Of a stretch of DNA of 64,000 bases, positions 54,751 to 63,979 are shown piece after piece; position 1 is the first letter of the stretch; each line of letters opens with the position of its first letter. The position numbers and the translations under genes are program-made. Where the stretch lies: assembly GCA_918797485.1 (NCBI GenBank), contig CAKKNE010000005.1, forward strand, positions 5,084,001-5,148,000, in the 5' to 3' direction. Source of the DNA: Pelagomonas calceolata (Eukaryota; Sar; Pelagophyceae; Pelagomonadales; Pelagomonadaceae). The notes beneath the pieces are model-generated. The model saw only the letters and a program-made list of their open reading frames with translations, made no database searches and had not been told where the DNA came from.

Positions 54751-55836
54751 CTAGGCCACGCCGTACATCTTCCGCTCCGTCGTACGAGAAACCGCGGCGA
54801 CAATGTCCTCGACTTGCGGTAAAGACATCTTTTCGAGGGGAATGGCGTAGGCCATCGGCACGTCGGCGCCCGTCACGCGCTCCACCGGCGCGTCGAGGTA
54901 GTCGAAGGCGTCCGACTCCATGACGACCGCGCAGATCTCCGCCGCGATGCCGCACTGCGGCCAGCCCTCCTCGACGGCCACGAGGCGATTCGTCTTCTTG
55001 ACGGAGTTGATGATGGCGTCCCGGTCCAACGGTCTCAAGCTTCTTAAATTGAGCACCTCCGCGCTGATCCCTTGCGCTGCTAATTCTTCAGCCGCATCCA
55101 AACAGTAGCCGACCATCTTGCTGAACGTTACTAATGTAACATCAGTACCTTCCCTTTCGATGTGCGCCTTACCTAACGGCAACACGAAATCTTTGGATTG
55201 AGCCTCGTCCGACAGGGGGAAGGACGTGCCATACAATAACTCGTTCTCCAGAAACACGACCGGATTCGGGTCCCGGATCGCGGCCTTGAGCAACCCCTTG
55301 GCGTCCTCGGCGTTGTAGGGCGCCACCACCTTCAACCCGGGGCACTGGCTGAACCAACTCGCGAAGCACTGCGAGTGCTGCGCCGCGACGCCCGCCGCCG
55401 CGCCGTTCGGGCCCCGGAAGACGATCGGCACGTTCATGTCGCCGTTGCTCATGTAGGCCTGCTTCGCCGCGGAGTTGACGATCTGGTCGATCGCCTGCAT
55501 CGCGAAATTGAACGTCATGAACTCGCAGACCGGCTTGAGGTCCTTGTAGGCCGCGCCCGTGCAGATGCCCGCGAAGCCCATCTCCGTGATTGGGGTATCA
55601 ATAACTCTGCGCTCCCCGTATTTCTGAAACAAACCCTTCGTGACCTTGTAGGCGCCCTGGTACTGGGCCACTTCTTCGCCCATCACAAACACGGCGTCGT
55701 CGGCCTCCATTTCTTCGTCCATGGCCATGTTCAGCGCTTCTCTGATCGTGACGTCGACCGAGGCGAAGCGGCGCGCGGCCGTGCCGGGGCGCGCTCGCAG
55801 CGCCGTCGTGCGCGCGGCGCGGAGCAGTGATGCCAT
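54751..55836 (-). CDS. PDHB: Pyruvate dehydrogenase E1 component subunit beta, mitochondrial
   Basis: 361 residues, start ATG at 55836. A mitochondrial presequence ([17 protein letters not shown], then [14 protein letters not shown]) is followed by the full transketolase-like E1 beta chain: [65 protein letters not shown], then [20 protein letters not shown] and [14 protein letters not shown]. It forms the thiamine-diphosphate E1 heterotetramer with PDHA in the pyruvate dehydrogenase complex. Length and motifs match mitochondrial rather than plastid E1 beta. Intron-free. It is divergent from an unknown acidic protein, with a variant palindrome between them. Confidence 0.96.
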   Translation of the reverse strand: MASLLRAARTTALRARPGTAARRFASVDVTIREALNMAMDEEMEADDAVFVMGEEVAQYQGAYKVTKGLFQKYGERRVIDTPITEMGFAGICTGAAYKDLKPVCEFMTFNFAMQAIDQIVNSAAKQAYMSNGDMNVPIVFRGPNGAAAGVAAQHSQCFASWFSQCPGLKVVAPYNAEDAKGLLKAAIRDPNPVVFLENELLYGTSFPLSDEAQSKDFVLPLGKAHIEREGTDVTLVTFSKMVGYCLDAAEELAAQGISAEVLNLRSLRPLDRDAIINSVKKTNRLVAVEEGWPQCGIAAEICAVVMESDAFDYLDAPVERVTGADVPMAYAIPLEKMSLPQVEDIVAAVSRTTERKMYGVA

Positions 55837-56172
55837 GGTCAGGGGTCTTCTTTACTTAAGCACAAGGTTTGACTCGTTCCGCTGCAGTTTCGCGGCGACG
55901 AAGCCTTCTTAGCTACAAAAGGAGCTTACGCGACGGTAAATTGATTGCTGCGAGCAACCAGGAACCACAAGGCAGCGCCGCAAAGGCTGAATGGCCGCGA
56001 AGGTGCTTCTAGTGTCTTACCTGAAGTACAGGCCGCTAGCGAAACTTTGCTGCGCACGCGTCTACAAAAACCGTCGCAGAGACTCCTCCAGACGGCCTGA
56101 GGACCCCTGCAATGCGCGAGCATGAAAAAGTTTGAGCAGCAGCCCATTTGAGTGCAGCCTTTGGCGCCGCCC
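55837..56172. other. Divergent promoter region
   Basis: 336 bp between the PDHB start and the next plus-strand gene. It holds the split palindrome at 56009-56040. Confidence 0.5.
56009..56040 (+). promoter_or_regulatory. Recurring CTAG palindrome, type A, with inserted bases
   Basis: CTAGTGTCTTAC, then an extra CTGAAGTA, then CAGGCCGCTAGC. The two halves match the type A sequence exactly around the insert. It lies 173 bp from ATG 55836 and 133 bp from ATG 56173. Confidence 0.6.
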
Positions 56173-57561
56173 ATGCGCCACAGCCGCGGGACCATGGCTC
56201 GTCCCAACACGTGTTTCCTGTACGTTTTCATGGCAACAATCAGGAGCGGTACTGCCAGCTCGTCGCACGCCGCACGCATGGCGTTACTTGGTGCCACAGC
56301 TAGCCATGCTCTGCGCGCCGCGCCGACGCGCGGCACGACCCTCGTCGGCCGCGACTGGCGCATCCCCCAGCTGCGACCGAAACGGCCACCGCCACCGAAG
56401 AACGGCACCCTCGCAACGCTGAGACACACGCTCCTCGCGCCCGTGCGCGCCATCCGCTACTGTTATGAACGGTGGTCGCCCACCTTGACACGAACGGTAA
56501 TCACGTGTTCGTGCGGGTACTGCGCCTGGGTCGCCTACCTCCATGACCGGGACATGAAAAATATGAAGAAGAGCCTGTCGAACTGGAAGGGGGTACCTAC
56601 CGCAACCGTCAAAACCTTAAAACCCGCTTTGCAGCAGACGACGAACGCGGCGTTAGTGGTAGGCAAGAAGACGCGGACGGACTTGGTGCCTGCCTTAGGC
56701 CAGGCCTGGACCGCGGCCGAGCCCTTCGTGCGACGCGCGGGAACTGCCGTCGTCGGCTTGATGGCCGACGGCGCGGCCTTTGCGATTGATGCGATGGAGG
56801 ATTTTCGGGATGCTATTAAAAGGAAGCGCGCCAAGCGCAAGAAGCTGCTGGGGTTGCCGTTTTCCCATCCCGCCCGCAAACAAAGACGGTCGCGCTACGA
56901 TAGAGCCGCGGAGATCAGCGAGAAGATCACGGACGGCGCCGAGATTGCGGGTGCGGTCGCGCTGAACACGTCGAAGGTCGCGACGCGCTGGCTGGGCAAG
57001 GCCGGCAAGGCCGTTGGGAAAGCCGCGGGCGGAGTGGCGGCCATGGCGCGCAACCACACTGTTGCTGACGAAGGTGGGGAGGAGGTCGTCGACGATGAGG
57101 TCGTTGTGGAGGACGAGGACGCGGAGGAGCTTGCGGAGGCGCCGGCCGAGGAGGAGGAGGTGGTGGTCGCACCATCTGCGCCGGAGCCGGAGGTGGCGCC
57201 GCGGCGGCGCGGCCTCTTCCCCTGGCGGCGGCGGCGGCCGCGGGAGGACGATGCCGTCGCGGCGGAGCCCGAGCCCGAGCCCGATGTAGTCGACGAGGAC
57301 GACGACCGGGGTGAGCCCGAGGCCGAGGCCGAGGCTGACGAGGAGGAGGTCGTCGAGGAGGAGGAGTCTGAAGAGGAGGCCGGGGAGATTTACTCCTCGG
57401 ACTCCTCGGCGAGCCTCGCGACGCCGTTCCTCGCGCAGATCCGGGTCCTCAAGGAGATCATCCAGCTCACGACGGCGCCGCCGTCGCCCGCGCCGCCGCC
57501 GGACGCTCCGACGCTGGCCGAGCGGGCGAGTAGCGAGCCCGCCGAGGTATACTTTGTTTGA
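56173..57561 (+). CDS. Unknown protein with acidic C-terminus, possibly organellar membrane
   Basis: 462 residues from the first true ATG (56173); ATGs at 56194 and 56278 are alternatives. The last of these gives a transit-like MALLGATASHALRAAPTRG. One hydrophobic Cys-rich segment (ITCSCGYCAWVAYL) follows. A central helical region (WTAAEPFVRRAGTAVVGLMA, then AAEISEKITDGAEIAGAVAL) may be amphipathic. The last 150 residues are very acidic with Pro/Arg patches and look disordered. I do not recognise a family. Confidence 0.6.
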   Translation: MRHSRGTMARPNTCFLYVFMATIRSGTASSSHAARMALLGATASHALRAAPTRGTTLVGRDWRIPQLRPKRPPPPKNGTLATLRHTLLAPVRAIRYCYERWSPTLTRTVITCSCGYCAWVAYLHDRDMKNMKKSLSNWKGVPTATVKTLKPALQQTTNAALVVGKKTRTDLVPALGQAWTAAEPFVRRAGTAVVGLMADGAAFAIDAMEDFRDAIKRKRAKRKKLLGLPFSHPARKQRRSRYDRAAEISEKITDGAEIAGAVALNTSKVATRWLGKAGKAVGKAAGGVAAMARNHTVADEGGEEVVDDEVVVEDEDAEELAEAPAEEEEVVVAPSAPEPEVAPRRRGLFPWRRRRPREDDAVAAEPEPEPDVVDEDDDRGEPEAEAEADEEEVVEEEESEEEAGEIYSSDSSASLATPFLAQIRVLKEIIQLTTAPPSPAPPPDAPTLAERASSEPAEVYFV

Positions 57562-57882
57562 ATTTCCTTTTGCAGAAACGCGCGCCTGAGGGCGGCGAGC
57601 CACTCGCCCATGTCCACGCGGTCGATCGCGGCCAGCTAAAGCTCGTCTCCGTTGGAATTGCGGACGCGGGACGCGTTGCGCACGTTGCGAAAGAAGAGAC
57701 TTGCCGCGCCTCAGGAGGACGCCAACGGAAGCTTTCCACGGCTTACTGAGTTGCTTACTGCCTTCTAGTATGTCGATACGCTAGCACACAGCACCTCTTT
57801 AAATTTTTGTGTGCGTCGAGCGCATGCGCACGCAGCCCTTGCATGGGAGATCGGGAGGCAGCCGAATGCCAACCATGCACCG
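57562..57882. other. Intergenic region
   Basis: 321 bp between two plus-strand genes, with a type B palindrome at 57765-57785 and an A/T-rich CTTTAAATTTTTG at about 57797, a possible core promoter. Confidence 0.5.
57765..57785. promoter_or_regulatory. Recurring CTAG palindrome, type B
   Basis: CTAGTATGTCGATACG followed by CTAGC. It lies 98 bp upstream of ATG 57883. Confidence 0.6.
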
Positions 57883-58758
57883 ATGATGCGGCTGCTCGCC
57901 GTCGTCGCACTCACAGCCGCAGAACTCTGCCCGCCCTGCTTCCGCCTGCAAAACGCTCTGCACGGCAACCGCACGCGACAATCATTAAGGTGGCTCCACG
58001 TGCCGAAGACCGGCAGCACGTTCCAGAATACTGTGTTTCATTGGGCCTGCCCCGGCCTGCCCCATCGGGCGGGCTACGGGCCCGGCGCTACTCCAATCCG
58101 GTTCGCCAAGCTCTACGACGGCTCCCAGCTCAACCGGACGTTGTGTGATAGAGATGTCGATCAGACGCTGCCCGGCCACAAGCCAGCATCAATGGACCGC
58201 GTCGACGACACGGTGGCCATGTTCCGGCGGCCGGCGCAGCGTATTCTCTCGGCGTTTAGGGACCGCAAGCACGCCGACGGGTTTCAAGATAGGGACAAGG
58301 CGCCGAACTGGCGCGACTTGAACGCGTCGGGCTACGCGCGGCATCCCGGCATCGCGGGCTGCACCACGAGGATGCTCTTGGGCGCGAAGTGCGCGCACGT
58401 GCACCAGAAGAGCGAGGAGACGGCGCGCGCGACGAACGAGGCCGCGCGCGGCGGCGGCCTGCCCGTCGCCAAGGCGACGGCCGTCGTGCGGCGCCTCGCC
58501 TTTGTGGGTTTGCAGGAGCGCTGGGCCGACTCCATCTGCCTGTTCCACGCCATGCTCGGCGGCGCGCCGCGGAAAATCGAGTTCGTCGTCGCGCACTCGC
58601 GGCGGCGGCGGGGGCGCGACGCGCCGCTCGTGCCCGCCCCCTACGACGAGGGGCGGCTCGACGGTTTTGTTGATGCGGCGGACGAGGCCGTCTACGCCGA
58701 GGCGGCGCGCGTCTTCGAGGCGAACCTGCGGCGGTTCGCGCCGGACTGTGTAAGTTAA
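57883..58758 (+). CDS. Sulfotransferase-like secretory-pathway protein
   Basis: 291 residues from ATG 57883 (the frame is open upstream only from a GTG). Signal peptide MMRLLAVVALTAAELC. LHVPKTGSTFQNTVFHW matches the 5'-phosphosulfate-binding loop of carbohydrate sulfotransferases (HxPKTGGT), and VAMFRRPAQRILSAF matches the 3'-phosphate-binding motif (RDPxxRxxSxY). Such enzymes transfer sulfate from PAPS to glycans in the Golgi. The substrate is unknown. It is tail-to-tail with a second sulfotransferase-like gene. Confidence 0.75.
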   Translation: MMRLLAVVALTAAELCPPCFRLQNALHGNRTRQSLRWLHVPKTGSTFQNTVFHWACPGLPHRAGYGPGATPIRFAKLYDGSQLNRTLCDRDVDQTLPGHKPASMDRVDDTVAMFRRPAQRILSAFRDRKHADGFQDRDKAPNWRDLNASGYARHPGIAGCTTRMLLGAKCAHVHQKSEETARATNEAARGGGLPVAKATAVVRRLAFVGLQERWADSICLFHAMLGGAPRKIEFVVAHSRRRRGRDAPLVPAPYDEGRLDGFVDAADEAVYAEAARVFEANLRRFAPDCVS

Positions 58759-58765
58759 GTGTAGT

Positions 58766-59779
58766 TTACCCGTTCACGGCGAGCGCCGCGTCCTTCGGAG
58801 GGCCGCCCCGCGCGAGGTCCCAGCAGTGGCCGCCCGCGCAGGGGAGCGGCGCCAACGCCGGCACCGGAGCCGACTGCGTCCGGCGCCAGTGGTCCCCGCT
58901 CTGCGCGTCCATCCGCCTCGAGGCCCGCGCGTAGAGTTCTTGGTCCAGACTGTTGCGCCGCGCCAAGTCCTCGAGCCGCGGCCGCGCCGCCCGCCAGAAC
59001 TCCGCAGATTCGTAGGAGTCCCGCCGGAACTCCTCAAAAACTTTCTTCCCGCCGCGCCGCCGCCGCGTCCGGACGAAGGACGGCCACTTGCCGCTCACGA
59101 CGCCGGCGACGTGCGAGAAGCACATGACGTCGCCGAGCCAGGCAATTGTCCTAGGGCTCTCGAGCCACTCGGCGATGACGACGCGGTCGAAGCCCTGAAG
59201 TTGGCGGTCCGCCCGTTCCAGCGCGTCCGGGGGCAGCGGGCCGCGCCGGTCGTCGTGGGCCGAGAACAGCTTCGTGTACAGGTTCTCCAGTTCCAACCAT
59301 AACCTAGTCGAGCCGTCGTAGCCGCGCCGCTGCTTCGCCAGCGCCTTCGTCGACCACGCGTCCAAGTCCGCGTTCATTTGGGTGGCGAAATAATGAGCAA
59401 CTACCCTATCGACCGGGTGGCGCAGCACCGTGATGGTAACCCAACGCGATCGCTGGGCGCTCGCCAGTAGGCGTGCGGTCTTCCCATGCCCGAGGGTGGT
59501 GCTCTCGATCCAGGTGATGTTGCCCGTCGGCCATAAAGGATTGAAGACGTTTTTGCCCATGACGTAGCCGGCGCATTGTTTGCAGTACATGTGATAAATG
59601 CCCGCGGGTCGTCGACACGTGGCCGGCGGCGGCGAGCAGACTTTTGAGGGGTCTTTGCCATTGCTCACGTAGCCCTTCAGTGTCAAGCGGAACGCTGCGG
59701 CGCACGTGTTCGTGATGTCGTTCGCGCGAGCGGTGCATAAGATGAGCCAGAAGAGCAGCATGCCGCAGTGAGTGCGCAT
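58766..59779 (-). CDS. Second sulfotransferase-like secretory-pathway protein
   Basis: 337 residues from ATG 59779, which opens a signal peptide (HCGMLLFWLILCTARA). The frame continues to another ATG at 60046 with a hydrophobic N-terminus, but that leaves 3 bp to the next gene and no room for a promoter, so I prefer 59779. ITVLRHPVDRVVAHYFATQM matches the 3'-PAPS-binding motif; WPTGNITWIESTTLGHGKT lies where a first substrate loop might be, but the PKTGGT loop itself is not clear. Cys-rich ends (CKQCAGY, CAGGHCWDL) suggest disulfides. The stop is 8 bp from that of the neighbouring sulfotransferase-like gene; they share little sequence. Confidence 0.65.
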   Translation of the reverse strand: MRTHCGMLLFWLILCTARANDITNTCAAAFRLTLKGYVSNGKDPSKVCSPPPATCRRPAGIYHMYCKQCAGYVMGKNVFNPLWPTGNITWIESTTLGHGKTARLLASAQRSRWVTITVLRHPVDRVVAHYFATQMNADLDAWSTKALAKQRRGYDGSTRLWLELENLYTKLFSAHDDRRGPLPPDALERADRQLQGFDRVVIAEWLESPRTIAWLGDVMCFSHVAGVVSGKWPSFVRTRRRRGGKKVFEEFRRDSYESAEFWRAARPRLEDLARRNSLDQELYARASRRMDAQSGDHWRRTQSAPVPALAPLPCAGGHCWDLARGGPPKDAALAVNG

Positions 59780-60049
59780 CAAGTTTTTGCGCATCAATAC
59801 GTCGCGTTGGTGGCGTCGTTGTCGAGATCGGTGCAGGTGGGGCAGCTGTACCAAAGTGGATGCTGGAATCGCATCAGTGCTCTGTGGTCGTTTGTTGGGC
59901 CTCGTCGCATCGATGCGCGTGCTGGTGGCCGCAATGCGATGCTTGGCCACGAAATCAAGCGCCGCGTTCACTCGTTTTGCGGCTGCCCCGGCCGCGAACC
60001 CGGCCCAAAACCCGAATAGAAAGGGAGCTACAAGTGACTGCAGCATAAC

Positions 60050-63000
60050 TTATTTCTCGCCGCGCCGCGCGCGCTTAGACGTCGCGTGCACCGCGTTCTC
60101 CTGGTCGAACCGCGCCTTCGCGTATTCGTACCGCGCCGCGTCGTCGTCCAGATCCGGCAGCTTCACGAGCAAGTCCGGGAGGTACTTCTCGCACTCGGCG
60201 CGGATGAAGCCCATCGAGAGGGGGCGGTCGTCGGCGTGCAGGGCCGCGAGGTCGGCCGTCGCGAAGCAGTTGTAGCCCAGCACGAGTTTGCTCGGCCGCA
60301 CCCCCGGCCGCTTCCACACCTGCGTCACGGCGGGCCGCGCCCGCTGGATGTAGTCCGGCGCCATAATGTGCGACCAGCCCTGGGCCTTCAGCTCCGCGCG
60401 CACGTCTTGCGTGTCCCCAAGCGACTCCGGGATCTCGCGCGCGCGCTTCTTCTCGCGTGCATTGGGCGGTTCGTCGTCGTCGCTCGACGGCGGCGGCCGG
60501 GCCTTGGCCTTCTTCTTCTTCTTCCGCGCGGGAGGAGCCGCGACGACGACGCCCGTCGGCCAGAGGTCGTGCGCGTCGGCGTAGACCCAGAGGTCCTCGA
60601 CGCCGAAGTAGTCGACGTTGTGCTCCAGGTCCGTGATCCGCCCCTTCACGCCGGGTCTCAAGTACCAGAAATTGTCCGTGAGGCCCGTGCCCTTGCGCCA
60701 CGTCCAGCCCTCGCTCCGCAGCTTGTGCCACAGCGCGGTCTGGTTCCGCTTCTGCTCTTCGGGAGGCAGGTCCGCCTGCGAGCACGGCACGGGCGCGTCC
60801 TCCTCCTCCTCGTCGGACGAGGGCGCCGCGCGCCGCGCGCGCGGCCGCTTCCGCGGCGCCGGCGCCTCGTCCTCTGACGACGATGACGACGGTGACGGCG
60901 AGGGCGCCCGCCGCGCCCGCCGCGCCGGCGGCGCCTTGGGCACGCTGGGGAGCTTGGGCGCCGCCGGGCTCGCCGCCGTGCAGAGCTCGCTGAGGACGGC
61001 GTGCAGGTCGCCGCGCGCCTTCTGGTCCGTCGACGACCGCCGCGACGCGTCGATGAGGCGCTCGCCCGCGGCCATGAGGCGGTCGCGGTAGCCGTCGAGC
61101 GCGCGCGCCGACGCGGCGTGCGCGGCCTGGACGCCGCGCGCCGCGTCCTGGAGCGACTTCCGGCACTTCTCGAGCGCCGGGCCCGCGTCGTCGGCGGCGG
61201 CGGAAGGCCGCGCGCGACGCTTCTTGCGCGGCGGCGCGTCGCGCTTCGGCGCTGGCTTGCGCGTCTTCGGCGGCGGCGGCGCGGGCGCCGCGTCGTCGTC
61301 GGACGAGGAATCGGCCGCGCGGCGCTTCGGCGCGGGCGCGGGCTTGCGGGCCTTCGGCGGCGGCGCGCGCGGCGACGCGGGCGACTCGTCGTCGTCCGAC
61401 TCCGACGAGGACTCGGCCGCCCGGCGCTTCGGCGTGGGCTTGCGCGCGGGCCGCTTTTTGGGTGAGGGCCGCGCGGGCTGGTGCGACCGCGGCGACCGGC
61501 GCTTGCGCGCGGGCGGCGCCGCCTCGACGTCGGCGCCGTCGTCGAACTCGAACTCGTCGTCGTCGTCGCGCGCGGGCGGCGGCGGCGCGCCCGAGTTGCG
61601 GCGCAGGCGGCCGCCGCCGCCCGAGTCGCGCGGCAGCGCGAAGGCCCGCGACGACCGCGGCGGCGGCGCGCCGCGGCCGAGCCAGGGGCTGATCTTGCGG
61701 CCCGCCGGCGCCTCGTCCTGCTCCGAATCGTCCTCGTCGTCGTCCTCATCATCACTGCTCGCGGGCGGCGGCGGCGCGGGCGGCGCGGCCGCGCCGCGCC
61801 CCACGAGCCAGCTCCCCTCGCGCGGCTGCGACGCGGGCCGTGGTGCCGCCGGCGCCGGCGCCGGCGCCGCGTCGTCGTCCGTGGGCAGGCGGAAGGCCGG
61901 CGAGCGCGGCGGGTAGCCCGACGTCGACGGCTGCGTCAAGGGCGACGGCGGCGGCTGGAGCGGCTCGAAGTAGCGCTCGAAATGTATCAAGACCGCGGCC
62001 TCGTCGAGCTGCGCCGCGTCGCTTCTGATTTTAGATGCGGCCGTGCACTCGCCGCCTTCCAAAAACGTCACCGCGACGACGAGGGGCGACGACCGTTGGC
62101 CGACCATGAGCGTGCAGTCGAAGAAGGTCTGGGCCCCGGGGCCTTGGCGCGCCGCGCCGACGACCCAGACCGGCGACGCTTTGAGCGTGGACCGCTTGAC
62201 GCGCGCGATCGACGTCGGCGAGCCGCTCCCGATCGAGCTGACGGACGGGTGCGACTGGGGCTGGTCCGACGCGCCGCCGAGGGCCACGGCGCAGCAGGGG
62301 AAGCGGTCTCGTAATCTAGCGGCGATTCTCGCGCGGCAGTCCCGGATCGTGGAGGCTTCGGAGCCTCTCTGCGCGAGGTCGTCCGCGAGGATGTCGACGT
62401 CAATGTCGCCCGGCGGGACGTGGATCAGGCGTGCGGGGCCGTCCGTGCGCGCGTCCCTCGCCGCGCCCTCGTCCGGCGGCGGCCAGGCGTCGTCGTTGTC
62501 CTCATCTAACGCGATCGCTCGGTACTGGTCGCTCGCGGACCGGCGCTTCGTCGTGCCCTGGCTCGGCTGCGAGGGCTGCGACGCGAAGGCGAGCTGCGAG
62601 CACGGCTGCGACTCGGCGACTTGCGACGGCTCGGCGACGGACAGCTGCGACGCCGGTGCGTCTGCCGGCGCCGGCGCGGCCGCGGCGGCGTCCCAGTCCT
62701 CCGCCGGCGCCGGCTGGGACTGCGACGCGTCCTTTCGGGGCGGCGCTGCCGCGGGCTCCGGCTGGGACTGCGACGCGTCGTCGTAGAGCACGGTCGCGGT
62801 CGCGGGCGACTTGCCCTGCGCTTTTGCCGGCGCGGGCCGCGGGCTCGCCGCCTGGACCGAGGGCGGCTGGGTCTGGGAGTCGTCGTAGAGCACCGTGGCG
62901 CCGGCCGGCGACGGCACCGCGGGCGCAGGCGCCGCGGCTGCCTCGTCGACGTCCATCGGCGCCGCCGCGCTGCCGGCCGGCGGCCGCGGCTGCGAGTCGA

Positions 63001-63979
63001 CGTCCATCGCGTCGCCGTCGCCAGCCACGCTGCCTTCGCGGGCGGCCGGCGCCGGCGCGGCCGGCGCCGGCCGCGGCTGCGAGTCGTCGTAGAGCGCGGT
63101 CGCGCCGCCCGGCGAATCCGCGGCCGGCGGCTCCGCGACCAGCTCCGGCTGCGTGCCGCCGGCCGTCGCCGCGCGCGACGCGTCCGAGGCCGGCTCCTCC
63201 TCCTCGGCCGGCGGCGGGTCCTGCGTGCGCAGGCGCCCGGCGTCGAGAATCGCGTCTACCGCGTCGGCATCCTCCTCGATCGGGTCGTCCTCGTCCGCCG
63301 CCGGCGGCGCGGCCGGCGCCTCGACCTGCGTCGCCGCGAGCGGGCCATCTTCATCGTCGTCGTCCTCAATGGGGTCGTCCTCGAGCGGGTCGGCGCCCGG
63401 CGGCGCCGCGGGGTCGACCTCCGTCGGCGCCGACTCGTAGGGCGCCGGCGCCGGCGCCGGCGCCGGCGCCCGCGGCTGGCTCGGCTCGACCTCGGTGTCC
63501 TCGTCCTGCGTCAGGTCAATGGGTTCGGGCGGCGCCGTGTCGCCGGCCGTCGCGTGCCGGGACGCGTCCGAGAGCTGGCGCTGGACCGGCGCCGTGGCGA
63601 GGACGTCCCGCAAGGCGTCCGGGGCGGCGGCGGCATCGGCCGGTGTAGTAGCGGGCGGCGGCGGTGTTGATGATTGAGACGTGTAGGAGAAGCGGGGCCG
63701 CGGCGGCGGCGGCCCGGCCGTACCGCTGGGCGTCTGGCGCGGGACGGCGGGCGTCTCCTCCTCCTCCTCTTCCTCGTTGAGCTGCGTCGGGCCCTCGTAG
63801 GCCTCGACGTCGCCGAGGATCTGCGTGCAGTCGACGTGCGCGTCGGCCGTCGTCTTGTCTGGTGGCTGCTCGGTGACCGGGGCGGCGCCGTCGGTCTCCA
63901 TGGCGGCCCGGGCGGTCTTGAAATCCGGCGTTGACGCGGTCTTGAAGCCCGTCGACACCTTCCTGGGTTTCGTCGACAT
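60050..63979 (-). CDS. Large disordered acidic/Ser-rich protein with repeated C-terminal GW domains
   Basis: 1,309 residues, start ATG at 63979. Residues 1-900 are low complexity, rich in Ala/Pro/Asp/Ser, with repeated ATVLYDDSQ and SSDDE motifs and basic KKR clusters. A folded segment lies at about 570-660 (RFPCCAVALGG, then TFFDCTLMVGQRSSPLVVAV). The C-terminus has two related modules: ALWHKLRSEGWTWRKGTGL with NFWYLRPGVK, and VRAELKAQGWSHIMAP with VWKRPGVRPSKLVLGYNCF. The GW...YxRPG layout recurs in heterokont proteins of unknown function. Phospho-site-like DSQ/SDDE repeats and charge suggest a nuclear scaffold, which is inference. Confidence 0.75.
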   Translation of the reverse strand: MSTKPRKVSTGFKTASTPDFKTARAAMETDGAAPVTEQPPDKTTADAHVDCTQILGDVEAYEGPTQLNEEEEEEETPAVPRQTPSGTAGPPPPRPRFSYTSQSSTPPPPATTPADAAAAPDALRDVLATAPVQRQLSDASRHATAGDTAPPEPIDLTQDEDTEVEPSQPRAPAPAPAPAPYESAPTEVDPAAPPGADPLEDDPIEDDDDEDGPLAATQVEAPAAPPAADEDDPIEEDADAVDAILDAGRLRTQDPPPAEEEEPASDASRAATAGGTQPELVAEPPAADSPGGATALYDDSQPRPAPAAPAPAAREGSVAGDGDAMDVDSQPRPPAGSAAAPMDVDEAAAAPAPAVPSPAGATVLYDDSQTQPPSVQAASPRPAPAKAQGKSPATATVLYDDASQSQPEPAAAPPRKDASQSQPAPAEDWDAAAAAPAPADAPASQLSVAEPSQVAESQPCSQLAFASQPSQPSQGTTKRRSASDQYRAIALDEDNDDAWPPPDEGAARDARTDGPARLIHVPPGDIDVDILADDLAQRGSEASTIRDCRARIAARLRDRFPCCAVALGGASDQPQSHPSVSSIGSGSPTSIARVKRSTLKASPVWVVGAARQGPGAQTFFDCTLMVGQRSSPLVVAVTFLEGGECTAASKIRSDAAQLDEAAVLIHFERYFEPLQPPPSPLTQPSTSGYPPRSPAFRLPTDDDAAPAPAPAAPRPASQPREGSWLVGRGAAAPPAPPPPASSDDEDDDEDDSEQDEAPAGRKISPWLGRGAPPPRSSRAFALPRDSGGGGRLRRNSGAPPPPARDDDDEFEFDDGADVEAAPPARKRRSPRSHQPARPSPKKRPARKPTPKRRAAESSSESDDDESPASPRAPPPKARKPAPAPKRRAADSSSDDDAAPAPPPPKTRKPAPKRDAPPRKKRRARPSAAADDAGPALEKCRKSLQDAARGVQAAHAASARALDGYRDRLMAAGERLIDASRRSSTDQKARGDLHAVLSELCTAASPAAPKLPSVPKAPPARRARRAPSPSPSSSSSEDEAPAPRKRPRARRAAPSSDEEEEDAPVPCSQADLPPEEQKRNQTALWHKLRSEGWTWRKGTGLTDNFWYLRPGVKGRITDLEHNVDYFGVEDLWVYADAHDLWPTGVVVAAPPARKKKKKAKARPPPSSDDDEPPNAREKKRAREIPESLGDTQDVRAELKAQGWSHIMAPDYIQRARPAVTQVWKRPGVRPSKLVLGYNCFATADLAALHADDRPLSMGFIRAECEKYLPDLLVKLPDLDDDAARYEYAKARFDQENAVHATSKRARRGEK
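63438..63470 (-). repeat. GCCGGC-type hexamer run
   Basis: Five or so CGCCGG units in a row inside the large disordered gene, encoding Ala-Pro repeats. Confidence 0.6.

Noticed and set aside
59780-60046. Upstream ATG at 60046 for the second sulfotransferase-like gene
   Set aside because: It would leave 3 bp to the next gene's stop and remove the signal peptide from the N-terminus; ATG 59779 fits better.
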